Part shown: piece by piece, positions 16,940 through 26,414 of the stretch
Layout: every line of letters starts with the position of its first letter
How positions within the stretch are numbered: position 1 is the stretch's first letter
Assembly: GCF_046533115.1 (NCBI RefSeq)
Contig: NZ_JAJQRC010000002.1
Location: forward strand, 1 to 64,000
Reading direction: 5' to 3'
Length of the DNA stretch: 64,000 bases
Origin: JAIRMO01 sp046533115
GTDB lineage: Bacteria; Spirochaetota; Spirochaetia; Treponematales; Breznakiellaceae
The notes under the pieces: model-generated
Told to the model about the DNA's origin: nothing
What the model saw: only the letters and a program-made list of their open reading frames with translations
The model's database searches: none
Position numbers and translations under genes: made by a program

Positions 16940-17817
16940 AACAAACCAAACAGCGTTCCCTCTGGGGCGAAGTGTGGCGCAGACTCAAAAAAAACAAATT
17001 GGCCTTGGTTGGTTTAGGCTTTCTTGTCCTCCTATTTACCGTGGCGATAACTACCATCATCATTGATGGGGTGACCCATGGGGGAATTTACAATACCTAT
17101 GTAATTAAGCAGAACCTCCGCATGAGGCTCCAAGCGCCCAGCCTTCAGCAGCCCTTCGGCCTTGATGAATTCGGCAGATCCATCCTGTACCGTATGCTTT
17201 GGGCTATACGGTACAGCCTCTTTATGGGAACCGCCGCCATCATCATGTCCACCATAGCGGGGGGCGTTCTGGGCGCCCTGGCAGGTTATTACGGAAAGAT
17301 GGCGGATAATTCCATCATGCGTTTTATGGATATCCTCTTAGCCATCCCGTCCATGCTCCTCGCCACCGCCATTGTGGCGGCCCTGGGGACAAGCCTGGTT
17401 AATGTGCTTATCGCTATCGCCATATCCTATATCCCCACCTTTGCCCGCACGGTCAGGGCTTCGGTGCTTACCGTAAAAGAACAGGAATACATTGAGGCGG
17501 CCCGGGCCCTGGGAGCGGGGGATTTCCGCATCATCTTTAAATATATCATCCCCAATTCCATGGCGCCCTTGATCGTTCAGGCTACCCTGGGAGTGGCGGG
17601 GGCGATCCTTTCCATAGCGGGCCTTTCCTTCCTGGGGCTGGGCATACAACCCCCCACCCCTGAATGGGGCTCCATGCTTTCCGGGGCCCGTTCCTATATT
17701 CGGGAAGGTTGGCATATCACGGTCATTCCCGGACTGGGCATCATGCTTACCATCCTTGCCCTTAACGTGTTGGGGGACGGGCTGCGGGATGCCTTGGACC
17801 CCCGGCTTAAAACCTGA
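16936..17817 (+). CDS. dppC: Di/oligopeptide ABC transporter permease, DppC/OppC family
   Basis: Second channel subunit. The N-terminal segment (LWGEVWRRLKKNKLALVGL) precedes the first membrane span, then QQPFGLDEFGRSIL, the usual periplasmic loop motif. The coupling helix EYIEAARALGAGDFRIIFKY is present, and the C-terminus ends in GDGLRDALDPRLKT, a family hallmark. It overlaps dppB by four bases and ends 14 bases before dppD. Confidence 0.93.
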   Translation: MKQTKQRSLWGEVWRRLKKNKLALVGLGFLVLLFTVAITTIIIDGVTHGGIYNTYVIKQNLRMRLQAPSLQQPFGLDEFGRSILYRMLWAIRYSLFMGTAAIIMSTIAGGVLGALAGYYGKMADNSIMRFMDILLAIPSMLLATAIVAALGTSLVNVLIAIAISYIPTFARTVRASVLTVKEQEYIEAARALGAGDFRIIFKYIIPNSMAPLIVQATLGVAGAILSIAGLSFLGLGIQPPTPEWGSMLSGARSYIREGWHITVIPGLGIMLTILALNVLGDGLRDALDPRLKT

Positions 17818-17831
17818 GAGGCGGTTGAACC

Positions 17832-18821
17832 ATGGCAGAACGGGAATTGCTTCGGGTAGAGGATTTAACCATCCGGTATGTAACCGATGACGGTATTGTG
17901 GAAGCCCTGAACGGGGTGAGTTTATCCCTTAAGGAACAGCATACCCTGGGTTTGGTGGGTGAAACTGGCGCCGGAAAAACCACCCTGGCTAAGGGTATCA
18001 TGGGACTCATCCCGGACCCCCCGGGGGAAGTCCTCAAGGGTAAGGTGATTTTTGATGGACAGGACCTGCTTAAGGTGGGGGAAGGGAAGATGCGGACCAT
18101 CCGGGGAAATCAAATATCTATGATTTTTCAGGATCCCATGACCAGCCTGAATCCGGTGATGACCGTAGGGGATCAGATCATGGAGGTTATCAAAACCCAC
18201 AATAAAAAACTGAGTTCCCGGGGGGCCGTGGCGGCGGTGCGGGATATGCTGGAAACCGTGGGCATTTCCGCGGACCGGATAGAAGAATATCCCCATCAAT
18301 TTTCCGGGGGTATGAAACAGCGGGTCATTATCGCCATCGCCTTGGCCTGTAATCCCCAATTGCTCATCGCTGATGAACCCACCACCGCCCTGGATGTAAC
18401 CATCCAGGCTCAAGTGCTGGAAATGATCCGGGACATAAAAGACAGGCTCCATACCTCCATGTTGCTGATCTCCCATGATTTGGGAGTGGTAGCCCAAAAC
18501 TGCGATCATGTGGCGATTATCTATGCCGGTGAGATTATGGAATACGGAAGCCTTCGGGATATATTTAAAATCCCCCGGCACCCCTACACCATAGGGCTTT
18601 TGGATTCCATTCCCAGCCTCGCGAAGGAGGTGTACCGGCTTAAACCCATTAAGGGACTCATGCCGGATCCTACGGATCTTCCCCGGGGCTGTAAATTCCA
18701 TACCCGGTGCAACCATGTGATCCCTCCCTGTACCGAAGCGGTTCCCGGGCTTATCAACCTGGGGGATACCCCGGAAACAGAACATCTGGTCCGCTGTATC
18801 CGCGCCCAGGGAGAACCGTAA
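17832..18821 (+). CDS. dppD: Peptide ABC transporter ATPase, DppD/OppD family
   Basis: First ATPase of the transporter. Walker A GETGAGKTT, signature FSGGMKQRVIIAIAL, Walker B LLIADEPTTALD and switch histidine LISHDLGVVAQ are intact. The C-terminal OppD/DppD extension carries the cysteine set (GCKFHTRCNHVIPPC) that in several homologues binds an Fe-S cluster. Its stop overlaps the dppF ATG (TAATG at 18819-18823). Confidence 0.93.
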   Translation: MAERELLRVEDLTIRYVTDDGIVEALNGVSLSLKEQHTLGLVGETGAGKTTLAKGIMGLIPDPPGEVLKGKVIFDGQDLLKVGEGKMRTIRGNQISMIFQDPMTSLNPVMTVGDQIMEVIKTHNKKLSSRGAVAAVRDMLETVGISADRIEEYPHQFSGGMKQRVIIAIALACNPQLLIADEPTTALDVTIQAQVLEMIRDIKDRLHTSMLLISHDLGVVAQNCDHVAIIYAGEIMEYGSLRDIFKIPRHPYTIGLLDSIPSLAKEVYRLKPIKGLMPDPTDLPRGCKFHTRCNHVIPPCTEAVPGLINLGDTPETEHLVRCIRAQGEP

Positions 18822-19777
18822 TGGAAAAAAAAGAACTCCTCCGGGTGGAACACCTGAAAAAATACTTTCATACCCCCGCGGGGTCCCTGCATGCGGTGGA
18901 TGATGTTACCTTTACGGTAAAAACCGGAGAAACCCTGGGGGTGGTGGGGGAATCGGGATGCGGTAAAAGCACCCTGGGCCGGGTCATACTGCGGCTCCAT
19001 GAACCCACCGCGGGCAGGGTGTTTTTTGAGGGGTACAACATCCTTCAGTATAATAAGGAACAGATAAAACGCCTGCGCCGGAACATGCAGATCATCTTCC
19101 AGGATCCCTTTGCCTCTTTGAATCCCCGGATGACCGTGAGTGAAACCATCAGTGAAGCCCTGGTAATCCAAAAACTCTATTCCCCCCGGGATAAGGCGGG
19201 GCTGCGAAAACGTTCCCTGGAACTGATGGAGATGGTGGGCTTAGCCGAGCGCTTGATCAATACCTATCCCCATGAACTGGATGGCGGGCGGCGGCAGCGT
19301 ATCGGCATAGCCCGGGTACTGGCCCTGAATCCTAAACTTATCGTATGTGACGAACCGGTCAGTGCCTTGGATGTGTCCATCCAGGCCCAGATCCTCAACC
19401 TTATGCAGGATATTCAGGATGAACTGGGATTTACCTATCTGTTTATCACCCACGACCTTTCGGTGGTAAAACACCTCTCCGATGATATTCTGGTTATGTA
19501 CCTGGGACAGATGGTGGAAAAGGCCCCTACGGCCAGGCTTTTTAAAAATCCCCTCCATCCCTACACCAGGGCCCTGCTTTCGGCGATCCCCGTACCGGAC
19601 CCGGACTTCGACATAAACCGTACCATCCTCAAGGGGGAACTGACCTCCCCCATAGAGCCTGCCCCGGGCTGTCGTTTTGCCAAACGGTGCCCCCAGGCGC
19701 GGGAAAGCTGTTTGGGGACGGATATTCCCTTTAGAGAAATAGAGGACAATCATTTTGTCGCCTGCGGGGAGATTTGA
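18821..19777 (+). CDS. dppF: Peptide ABC transporter ATPase, DppF/OppF family
   Basis: Second ATPase. Walker A GESGCGKST, Walker B LIVCDEPVSALD and the C-terminal GCRFAKRCPQARESC are present. The signature reads LDGGRRQRIGIARVL, with Asp replacing the usual Ser of LSGGQ; transporters with one degenerate site are common. The ATG at 18821 (TAATG overlap with dppD) gives the normal start MEKKELLRVEHLKKYF; a longer frame from 18707 would overlap dppD by over 100 bases and is not believed. Confidence 0.93.
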   Translation: MEKKELLRVEHLKKYFHTPAGSLHAVDDVTFTVKTGETLGVVGESGCGKSTLGRVILRLHEPTAGRVFFEGYNILQYNKEQIKRLRRNMQIIFQDPFASLNPRMTVSETISEALVIQKLYSPRDKAGLRKRSLELMEMVGLAERLINTYPHELDGGRRQRIGIARVLALNPKLIVCDEPVSALDVSIQAQILNLMQDIQDELGFTYLFITHDLSVVKHLSDDILVMYLGQMVEKAPTARLFKNPLHPYTRALLSAIPVPDPDFDINRTILKGELTSPIEPAPGCRFAKRCPQARESCLGTDIPFREIEDNHFVACGEI

Positions 19778-19819
19778 GGAGCTGGGTTTAACCGGTCTTG
19801 AGAAAAAAGCGGTCATTAC

Positions 19820-19850
19820 GCCGTTTTCAAAACTGAAATTTTGAAACGGC
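19820..19850. repeat. Intergenic hairpin with shared core, upstream of the peptide-binding protein gene
   Basis: GCCGTTTTCAAAA (19820-19832) pairs with TTTTGAAACGGC (19839-19850), with one extra T bulged on the left. The inner 20-mer at 19826-19845 is identical to 15889-15908. It sits in the 96-base gap between dppF and the binding-protein gene, where a hairpin can set different transcript levels for the two parts of the operon. Confidence 0.55.
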
Positions 19851-19873
19851 ATTAAATTTTATTTAGGAGTCAA

Positions 19874-21421
19874 ATGATGAAGAAAATCGCAGGTGTCCTT
19901 TTGTTGGCAGGCTTGGTCCTGGTATGTATCGGTTGCGGCGGCGGTAGTTCCGGTGGTGCCGCTAGTTCCACGGTGGAGGGAAGTGAATATAAAGATACCA
20001 TTACCTGGGGTCAGGGGGCGGATGTTACCTCCTTTGATCCTCATGTGGGCAGGCAGACCCCGGCGGTCCAGGTAACTAACCATATATTCGACACCCTGGT
20101 TCAATTTGACGGGACAAGTTCCGAAGTTATACCTCAGATCGCCGAATCCTGGGAACAGCTCTCCCCTACTTCGTACCGCTTCCACATACGGCAGGGCATT
20201 AAATTCCACGATGGAACCGATCTGACCGCGGAGGATGTCAAATACTCCCTGGACCGGGCGGTTGCGAGTTCTATGATCTCCTATCTGATGGACTTTATTT
20301 CCGAGACTATCATTGAGGATCCCTATACGGTGGTGGTTAATACCCATTTCCCCTATGCCCCCACCCTGAGGAACCTCTCGGTTCCCTTTGCCGCCATACT
20401 TCCCAAGGCCTATACCGAAACCGATCCGGATAGTCAAGCGAAAAAACCTGTAGGTTCAGGGCCCTATAAGTTCGTTTCCTGGACCCAGAGCGATTCGGCG
20501 GTTCTCGAAGCCTTTGCGGATTATTATGCCGACCCCCCAAAAACTAAAAATCTGGTTATGAAGGTTATTCCCGAAGCATCCCAGCGAACCATTGCCCTGG
20601 AGACCGGAGAAATTGATCTGGCCTATGACCTTCCCTCTAATGACCACAAGCTCATCACGGGAAATGAAAAGCTCTCCCTTTTTTTAGCGCCGCCCCTGAG
20701 CCTCTTCTATCTTTCCATGCATATGGAAAAAGCGCCCTTTGAAAACAAACTGGTGCGTCAGGCCATAAGCCACGCCATCGATCGGCAGCTCATTATTGAT
20801 ACCGTCGTAAGCGGCGCCGCTCAGGCTGCGGATGCCATTATCGCCCCCGGGGTATACGGCTATTACAGTGCCGGAGTTGACCAGTACGATCCGGAACTCT
20901 CCAAACAACTCCTTGCCCAGGCAGGTTACCCCAACGGTTTTACTACCAACCTCTGGGTAAACAACAACCAGGAACGGGTTGAGGTAAGCACCGCCATTGT
21001 GGATATGCTCAGGGAAGTGGGGATTACCGCCAAACTCGAAGTGATGGAAGCCGGGGCTTTCTGGGACAAAACCGACAACGGTGAACATGAAATGGCCTTT
21101 TTCGGTTGGATAACCTCCACCAAAGATGCCGACTATACCTACTATTCCCTGGGCCATTCCTCCAAATTCGGGCCCGGTGGCAATACCTCCTACATCAGCG
21201 AGCCCCAGGTTGACGCCTTGATTGAAAAGGGCCGGAACAGTACCGAGCCGGCAACCAGGGAACAGGCCTATAAGGATCTGGCGATCCTTTTGGCGGACCT
21301 GACTCCCTATATCTCCATCATGTATTCCCCCATCAGCGTGGGGGGTAACAAGCTGGTTGAGAACTTCGAGCCCGATCCGATTGGGTATCACCGGCTCGAA
21401 AATGTCCAGGTTAGGAAATAA
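19874..21421 (+). CDS. dppA: Peptide-binding lipoprotein (SBP family 5)
   Basis: Extracytoplasmic substrate-binding protein of the peptide transporter. The signal peptide ends in a lipobox (VCIGCGG), followed by a Gly/Ser linker. The family 5 signature region lies around YRFHIRQGIKFHDGTDLTAEDVKYSLDRA; VKKPVGSGPY-type and YNDPELSKQLLAQAG-type segments are visible later in the 515 residues. ATGs at 19874 and 19877 are both possible; AGGAG at 19865-19869 fits the second slightly better. Placed last among the transporter subunits and followed directly by a peptidase. Confidence 0.92.
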   Translation: MMKKIAGVLLLAGLVLVCIGCGGGSSGGAASSTVEGSEYKDTITWGQGADVTSFDPHVGRQTPAVQVTNHIFDTLVQFDGTSSEVIPQIAESWEQLSPTSYRFHIRQGIKFHDGTDLTAEDVKYSLDRAVASSMISYLMDFISETIIEDPYTVVVNTHFPYAPTLRNLSVPFAAILPKAYTETDPDSQAKKPVGSGPYKFVSWTQSDSAVLEAFADYYADPPKTKNLVMKVIPEASQRTIALETGEIDLAYDLPSNDHKLITGNEKLSLFLAPPLSLFYLSMHMEKAPFENKLVRQAISHAIDRQLIIDTVVSGAAQAADAIIAPGVYGYYSAGVDQYDPELSKQLLAQAGYPNGFTTNLWVNNNQERVEVSTAIVDMLREVGITAKLEVMEAGAFWDKTDNGEHEMAFFGWITSTKDADYTYYSLGHSSKFGPGGNTSYISEPQVDALIEKGRNSTEPATREQAYKDLAILLADLTPYISIMYSPISVGGNKLVENFEPDPIGYHRLENVQVRK

Positions 21422-21428
21422 AATTCGT

Positions 21429-22505
21429 ATGGATAAACAGGAAACATTGTCCATGATCGGGGCCCTTTCCGATGCTCCGGGGGTCTCCGGTTTCGAGGAT
21501 GAGGTGGTGGCGCTTTTAAAACGCTACGGTAATGGGTTGGGTAGTTTTACGGAGGATGCTATGCGTAACCTCTATGTAAAACGCCCCGGCCTGAGTGAAG
21601 GACTCCCGGTGTTACAGCTCGATGCCCACAGCGATGAGGTGGGGTTTATGGTCAAGGCCATCCGTCCCAACGGGACCCTGGATTTTATCCCCCTGGGGGG
21701 CTGGGTCCCCGCGACGGCTCCTGCCCATCGGGTGTTGGTCCGTAACGACGAAGGCCGGTGGATTCCCGGTCTCATTGCCAGTAAGCCCCCCCATTTTCTC
21801 AGTGAAGCGGAACGGAAGGAAGCTCCGAATCTGAGCGACATGGTGATTGATGTGGGAGCCTCCGATGACCGGGAGATTCGGGAGGATTTTCGTATACCCA
21901 TTGCCGCTCCGGTGGTTCCCGATGTTACGTTTGAATACCTTGCCGACCATGATCTTATGATCGGCAAGGGTTTTGACAACCGTATGGGCTGTGCGGCTAT
22001 CATTGCCACCCTCAGGGAATTGGCGGCGGAGGAGCTGGGGGTAACTATCATCGGGGCCTTTGCATCCCAGGAGGAGGTGGGACTCCGGGGGGCCACGGTT
22101 ACCGCCCAAAGGGTTAAACCGGATATTGCCATTGTTTTTGAAGGCTGCCCTGCGGACGATACGGTGATGGAACCCTATGCGGTCCAAACCGCCATAAAGA
22201 AGGGGCCCATGCTCCGGCATATCGATGCCAGGATGATCACCAATCCCCGGTTTCAACGGTTTACCCTGGATACTGCCCGGTCCCAGGGTATCCCCGTCCA
22301 GGAGGCGGTACGTACCGGGGGCTCTACCAACGGTGGAGCCATCCATCTGAGTGGTCAGGCGGTACCGGTCATAGTAATCGGTATTCCGGTTCGGTATATT
22401 CATACCCATTACGGCATCGGCGCCTATTCGGATTTTGCGTATTCGGTACAATTAGCCTGTGCCATCATCCGTGCCCTGAATAAAAGACTTATCGAGGGAT
22501 TTTAA
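21429..22505 (+). CDS. M42-family metallo-aminopeptidase
   Basis: Cytoplasmic zinc/cobalt aminopeptidase that trims imported peptides. Metal and catalytic motifs of the M42 family are visible: LDAHSDEVGFMV, GKGFDNRMGC, SQEEVGLRGA, VFEGCPADD and IPVRYIHTHYGI. Starts seven bases after the binding-protein gene, so uptake and hydrolysis are probably co-expressed. The ATG at 21429 is used; a longer frame would run back into the binding-protein gene. Some M42 proteins are annotated as endoglucanases, but peptidase activity fits the context. Confidence 0.9.
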   Translation: MDKQETLSMIGALSDAPGVSGFEDEVVALLKRYGNGLGSFTEDAMRNLYVKRPGLSEGLPVLQLDAHSDEVGFMVKAIRPNGTLDFIPLGGWVPATAPAHRVLVRNDEGRWIPGLIASKPPHFLSEAERKEAPNLSDMVIDVGASDDREIREDFRIPIAAPVVPDVTFEYLADHDLMIGKGFDNRMGCAAIIATLRELAAEELGVTIIGAFASQEEVGLRGATVTAQRVKPDIAIVFEGCPADDTVMEPYAVQTAIKKGPMLRHIDARMITNPRFQRFTLDTARSQGIPVQEAVRTGGSTNGGAIHLSGQAVPVIVIGIPVRYIHTHYGIGAYSDFAYSVQLACAIIRALNKRLIEGF

Positions 22506-22508
22506 CCC

Positions 22509-23579
22509 ATGACCATCGGGGGTATGTTTTGTCTTGAAAAACACCAGCCCCCAAACGCTTCCGGGGGGCTGGTGGACAAGTTGGGCGGGGAGGACCGACG
22601 GTTTTGTATGTCGGGTCGTTGTGCCATTTATTATTGCCTCCGGGATCTCATGGAGAGGGATACCAAACGGGTGGCCTACCTCCCCGCCTATACCTGCGAA
22701 ACCGTTGTAGCCCCTTATAAAAAAGCCGGATACACCCTGTTGTTTTACGATGTCTCCCCCAAAAACCTGGTTCCCCGGTTTAACCGGGAGCTTATTCCCC
22801 GGATTTCTGTGCTGGCCCTGTGCGGTTATTATGGTTTTTCATTCTATGACCGGGAATTTATCGCCCTCTGTGTTGATGCCGGGGTGGCCGTCATCCAGGA
22901 TATTACCCACAGCGTGTTTTCTGTCGACGGCATTGAACCCCTGGCGGATTATAATGCGGGCAGCCTGAGGAAATGGATGGGCATACCCTCCGGGGGCATC
23001 GCGGTAAAACGAAAGGGAAAGTTCAGCCTTCCCCTGCTGCCCCCGGAAGAAGCGCATATTCAGGGCCGGCTGGACTGTTTTACCGAGCAGGAACGGGTAA
23101 CAAACCGGGAACCGGGCGCTTCGGAAGAAGGGGTGGATGCGATCTTTTGGGAAACCGAATTACGGCTCCGCCGTATGTTTGATGTGTATGAAAGCGACCC
23201 CTTCTCCGCGGAACTGATAAGCCGTTATCCCTGGGAGGATCTTTTTCGGAAGCGCCGGGACAACTACCGGTATGTTCTATCCCAGGCTCCCTTTGGTTCC
23301 GGGGTGGTTCCGGTGTTCCCCGAGTTGGGAGAAGGGGTTTGTCCCAGCCATCTTTCCCTCTACTCCCCAGACCGGGACGCCGCCCAAAAAAAACTTGAAA
23401 GTCTGGGGGTTAAATCCACCTTTTATTGGCCCTTCCATGGGGAGTGTTCCCTTTCGGATTTTCCCGGCGCATCCTATGTATACGATCATATTTATTCGCT
23501 TCCCGTGGATCAGCGTTATTCCCGGGAAGCCATGGCCTTTCTCTGTGGCGCCCTCAGGGAATTGGCCAATTCCGCTTAG
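22509..23579 (+). CDS. DegT/DnrJ-like PLP-dependent protein
   Basis: Fold-type I PLP enzyme related to sugar aminotransferases. It shows SGRCAIYYCLRDL near the start, LPAYTCETVVAPY, an Asp in VIQDITHSVFS and a lysine in GSLRKWMGIPSGG that should bind PLP. Later come YWPFH and IYSLPVDQRYS. It follows the peptidase by three bases and is likely the last gene of the operon. DegT proteins usually act on nucleotide-sugar or cell-surface precursors; the substrate cannot be read from the sequence. Confidence 0.75.
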   Translation: MTIGGMFCLEKHQPPNASGGLVDKLGGEDRRFCMSGRCAIYYCLRDLMERDTKRVAYLPAYTCETVVAPYKKAGYTLLFYDVSPKNLVPRFNRELIPRISVLALCGYYGFSFYDREFIALCVDAGVAVIQDITHSVFSVDGIEPLADYNAGSLRKWMGIPSGGIAVKRKGKFSLPLLPPEEAHIQGRLDCFTEQERVTNREPGASEEGVDAIFWETELRLRRMFDVYESDPFSAELISRYPWEDLFRKRRDNYRYVLSQAPFGSGVVPVFPELGEGVCPSHLSLYSPDRDAAQKKLESLGVKSTFYWPFHGECSLSDFPGASYVYDHIYSLPVDQRYSREAMAFLCGALRELANSA

Positions 23580-23683
23580 GCCCCCGTTTGCCGATTCTTA
23601 CCAAAGCCCCGCCTTTGCAAGTTCCCGACGGAGGTTTTCTATGGTTGTAATACCGAAAGACGGTCCCGATCATGATCCTGAGC

Positions 23684-24568
23684 TTATTTTCCGATTTTTG
23701 TTCCCGATACTTTGGCGTAATACCGGGCCAGGGCACTGTGATCATCCTGGCCAAAACCGTCGGCATGGAGGGTCTCCATCATTTCCCGTATCAGGGCGGT
23801 GAGGGGCAGGGGTGAACCTACCCCATGGGCGGTATCCAGGGCATTGGCCAAATCTTTGATATGAAGATCGATTCTGAAACCCGGTTTGAAATTGCTTTCA
23901 ATCATCATGGGGGCCTTGGCGTTCAGAACGGTGGAACCCGCCAGCCCACCTCTGATGGCCTCAAAAACCAGTTGAGGGTCCACGCCGGCTTTTTTCACCA
24001 GGGTAAAAGCTTCGGCCACGGCGGCAATGTTGAGGCCCACCACAATCTGGTTTGCCAGCTTGGTGGTATTCCCCGCACCGATGGCCCCGCAGTATACCGC
24101 GGTAGAACCCATGGCGAGGAGAACGGGTTTTACCTCCTCAAAGACCTTCAGGTCGCCGCCCGCCATAATGGCCAGGGTTCCGTCTATGGCCTTGGGTTCA
24201 CCCCCGGAAACCGGCGCGTCGATCATCTTGACCCCCTTGGCGGCGCAGGCTTTTTCTAGTTCCTGGCTTGCCAGCGGGGCAATGGAACTCATGTCGATAA
24301 GGATAGTCCCCGGTTTTGCCCCTTCAAGAATTCCCTTTTCGCCCAATACCGCGGTTTTTACATGGGGGGAATTGGGAAGCATGGTAATCACCAGCGGAAC
24401 CTGTGCAGCGGCCTCCGCCGCCGAAACCGCCGCCTTTGCCCCGGCGGTAGTCACATTGTCGAGATTCTCTTGATGGTGATCAAAAACAACCAGTTCATGC
24501 CCCGCCTTAATCAAATTTTTAGCCATGGGTTTCCCCATGATTCCCAATCCGATAAATCCGATTTTCAT
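23684..24568 (-). CDS. glxR: 2-hydroxy-3-oxopropionate (tartronate semialdehyde) reductase family
   Basis: NAD(P)-dependent beta-hydroxyacid dehydrogenase. The Rossmann start MKIGFIGLGIMGKPMAKNL, DAPVSGGEPKAIDGTLAIMAGG and the catalytic lysine in GAGNTTKLANQ match the family. It probably reduces tartronate semialdehyde to glycerate; 3-hydroxyisobutyrate dehydrogenase is a close alternative. The ATG at 24568 has GAGGAG seven bases upstream; an earlier start at 24583 has none. An IclR-type regulator remnant lies directly upstream on the other strand, as expected for glyoxylate genes controlled by AllR-like repressors. Confidence 0.88.
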   Translation of the reverse strand: MKIGFIGLGIMGKPMAKNLIKAGHELVVFDHHQENLDNVTTAGAKAAVSAAEAAAQVPLVITMLPNSPHVKTAVLGEKGILEGAKPGTILIDMSSIAPLASQELEKACAAKGVKMIDAPVSGGEPKAIDGTLAIMAGGDLKVFEEVKPVLLAMGSTAVYCGAIGAGNTTKLANQIVVGLNIAAVAEAFTLVKKAGVDPQLVFEAIRGGLAGSTVLNAKAPMMIESNFKPGFRIDLHIKDLANALDTAHGVGSPLPLTALIREMMETLHADGFGQDDHSALARYYAKVSGTKIGK

Positions 24569-24669
24569 AATACTGCTCCTCATGTTATTTTATGGACATA
24601 TTCCGCTTTTATATTTTATCATTTACAACTATTTCATGTTATAGACGCGGGGTCAAAAACAGCCAAATC

Positions 24670-24883
24670 ATTGTACAAGGTGTATGGCTGGACGCCCTGA
24701 TAGCCCAAAAGGGACTGAAAAGTTTTACTGATAAAAATAATCACCCGGGCGGATATGCTGAAGCAAGAGCTTGCCCGGGTCCGGGAAGAGTATATCCTCA
24801 AAGACAACTATAACGCAGTCCCCATCCGTAACAGCGAGGGAAAGATCATCGCCGCCATGAGCCTTACCGCTTTTGAAACCTAG
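24670..24883 (+). pseudogene. Frameshifted remnant of an IclR-family regulator
   Basis: Only the C-terminal part of the effector domain is left. One frame gives VWLDALIAQKGLKSFTDK (to ~24735). After an A-run the next frame gives ITRADMLKQELARVREEY and then IRNSEGKIIAAMSLTAFE before the TAG at 24881-24883. Together these match the IclR order of glutamyl-type helix, T-rich turn, L-x-x-E-L-x-x-V-R helix and final P-I-R-x-x-x-G-x-I-I-A-A strand. No helix-turn-helix region remains. It diverges from glxR, so it is probably the decayed former regulator. Confidence 0.6.
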
Positions 24884-24903
24884 TTTTTTACTTTGGGCGT
24901 ATT

Positions 24904-24927
24904 CGGCCGCATCGATCGATGCGGCCG
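24904..24927. terminator. Perfect GC-rich palindrome at the cstA 3' end
   Basis: CGGCCGCATCGA (24904-24915) followed at once by its reverse complement (24916-24927). It lies between the end of the IclR remnant and the cstA stop on the other strand. A hairpin terminator for both directions is likely, although neither side has a long T run. Confidence 0.5.
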
Positions 24928-24944
24928 GATGGCCTTCCTGCGAA

Positions 24945-26414
24945 TCAGGTGCCTGCTACTCCCACAACCTCTTCTTTCAGGGTATTTTTCTGTTTCACCG
25001 CAATAAGGGAGATGAACAGACCAAACACCACTGCGGCAACCACCAGGCCCGTGACAATTCCCACCATGTAGGGCAGTCTAAAGCCTTCGGGGGCGATTAG
25101 AATATAGGAAGTAACCACCACAGTCATAAAAGTCGCGGGAATAGTGGTGATCCAGAACAATTTACCGGTTTTTGCCAAATAGGCGCTGGCGGCCCAAAGG
25201 GCTATGGTGGCTAGGGTCTGGTTCGACCAGGCAAAATACCGCCAAATCATGTTGAAATTAGCGGTACTACCAATGGCAAAGAGGACCAGCAAAATACCCA
25301 CGAAAAAAAGCGGAACGGCGATTAAAAACCGGTTTTTTATGGGCTTTTGATCGAATTTACTGATATCCGCAATAGCGAGCCGGGCACTCCGGAAAGCCGT
25401 ATCCCCCGAGGTTACCGGGCAGGCTACCACCCCGAGGACCGCAAGGACACCCCCAATGGGCCCCATAAGGTCGATGGAAACCTTTTTGACTACCACCGCG
25501 GCGGCTCCCGCTGCGGCAAGCCCTTCCTGGCCGCCAAAATGGGCCATAGCGGCGGCGGCCCAGATCATGGCCACCACCCCTTCGATGATCATGGCACCGT
25601 AAAATACGATCCTGCCGTCCTTTTCGGACTTGATACAGCGGGCCATGAGAGGAGACTGGGTGGCATGGAAACCGGAAATAGCACCGCAGGCAATGGAAAT
25701 ACAGAGAAACGGGAAGATATGCATAGCATTAGGATGCAGGTTCTTAAAGGTAAATTCAGGGATCGTCGCCACTTCGCCGGTAACAAAAAGCATGATAGTA
25801 ATACCCACACCCATGATAAGCAGAGCCGCCCCAAAGATCGGATAAAGCCGCCCGATAACCTTATCGATGGGCAGGATCGTGGCAATGATGTAGTATAAAA
25901 TGATCACGGTGAGGGAGATAACGTAAACAATACGGGAGCCCTCGGCATGGGGGATGAGGCTGTCCAAAACCTGAGCCGGAGTGGTAACAAAAACCACCCC
26001 CACCAGGATGAGGAGTACAATCGAGAACACCCGCATGATCCACCGGGGAATATCCCCTAGGTATTTGCCCACGATCTCCGCAATCGTCGAGCCCTCGTTC
26101 CGCAGGGAGAGCATACCGGAAAAGTAGTCATGGACCGCGCCGGCAAATATGCAGCCCAGGACTATCCAGACAAAAGCGGCCGGTCCCCAGAGCGCCCCGG
26201 CGATAGCCCCAAAGATAGGTCCCGTACCGGCAATGTTCAAAAATTGGATGAGTACGGCCTTCCATGTGGGAATTTCCACAAAGTCAACCCCGTCATTGAT
26301 CCGCCCTGCAGGAGTTTTGGAATTCGGATTAATCACAAAGATTTTTTCTACAATCTTACCGTATACTACATATCCCAGTATTAACGCGATAACACCTACG
26401 ATAAAAGAAATCAT
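24945..26414 (-). CDS. cstA: CstA-family transporter (pyruvate/peptide)
   Basis: Multi-pass inner-membrane carrier of the carbon-starvation CstA/BtsT family, short form of 489 residues (enterobacterial members have about 700). Typical segments: YGKIVEKIF, then DGVDFVEIPTWKAVLIQFLNIAGTGPIFGAI, GAVHDYFSGMLSLRNEGSTI and GVVACPVTSGDTAFRSARLAIAD. The ATG at 26414 has AGGAGG four bases upstream; the frame extending to 26459 lacks support. Members import pyruvate or peptides. The long leader carries a perfect hairpin, so expression may be controlled after initiation. Confidence 0.92.
   Translation of the reverse strand: MISFIVGVIALILGYVVYGKIVEKIFVINPNSKTPAGRINDGVDFVEIPTWKAVLIQFLNIAGTGPIFGAIAGALWGPAAFVWIVLGCIFAGAVHDYFSGMLSLRNEGSTIAEIVGKYLGDIPRWIMRVFSIVLLILVGVVFVTTPAQVLDSLIPHAEGSRIVYVISLTVIILYYIIATILPIDKVIGRLYPIFGAALLIMGVGITIMLFVTGEVATIPEFTFKNLHPNAMHIFPFLCISIACGAISGFHATQSPLMARCIKSEKDGRIVFYGAMIIEGVVAMIWAAAAMAHFGGQEGLAAAGAAAVVVKKVSIDLMGPIGGVLAVLGVVACPVTSGDTAFRSARLAIADISKFDQKPIKNRFLIAVPLFFVGILLVLFAIGSTANFNMIWRYFAWSNQTLATIALWAASAYLAKTGKLFWITTIPATFMTVVVTSYILIAPEGFRLPYMVGIVTGLVVAAVVFGLFISLIAVKQKNTLKEEVVGVAGT

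Noticed and set aside
18707..18820. Upstream extension of dppF
   Set aside because: It would overlap dppD by more than 100 bases. The ATG at 18821 overlaps the dppD stop in the usual TAATG way and gives the normal N-terminus.
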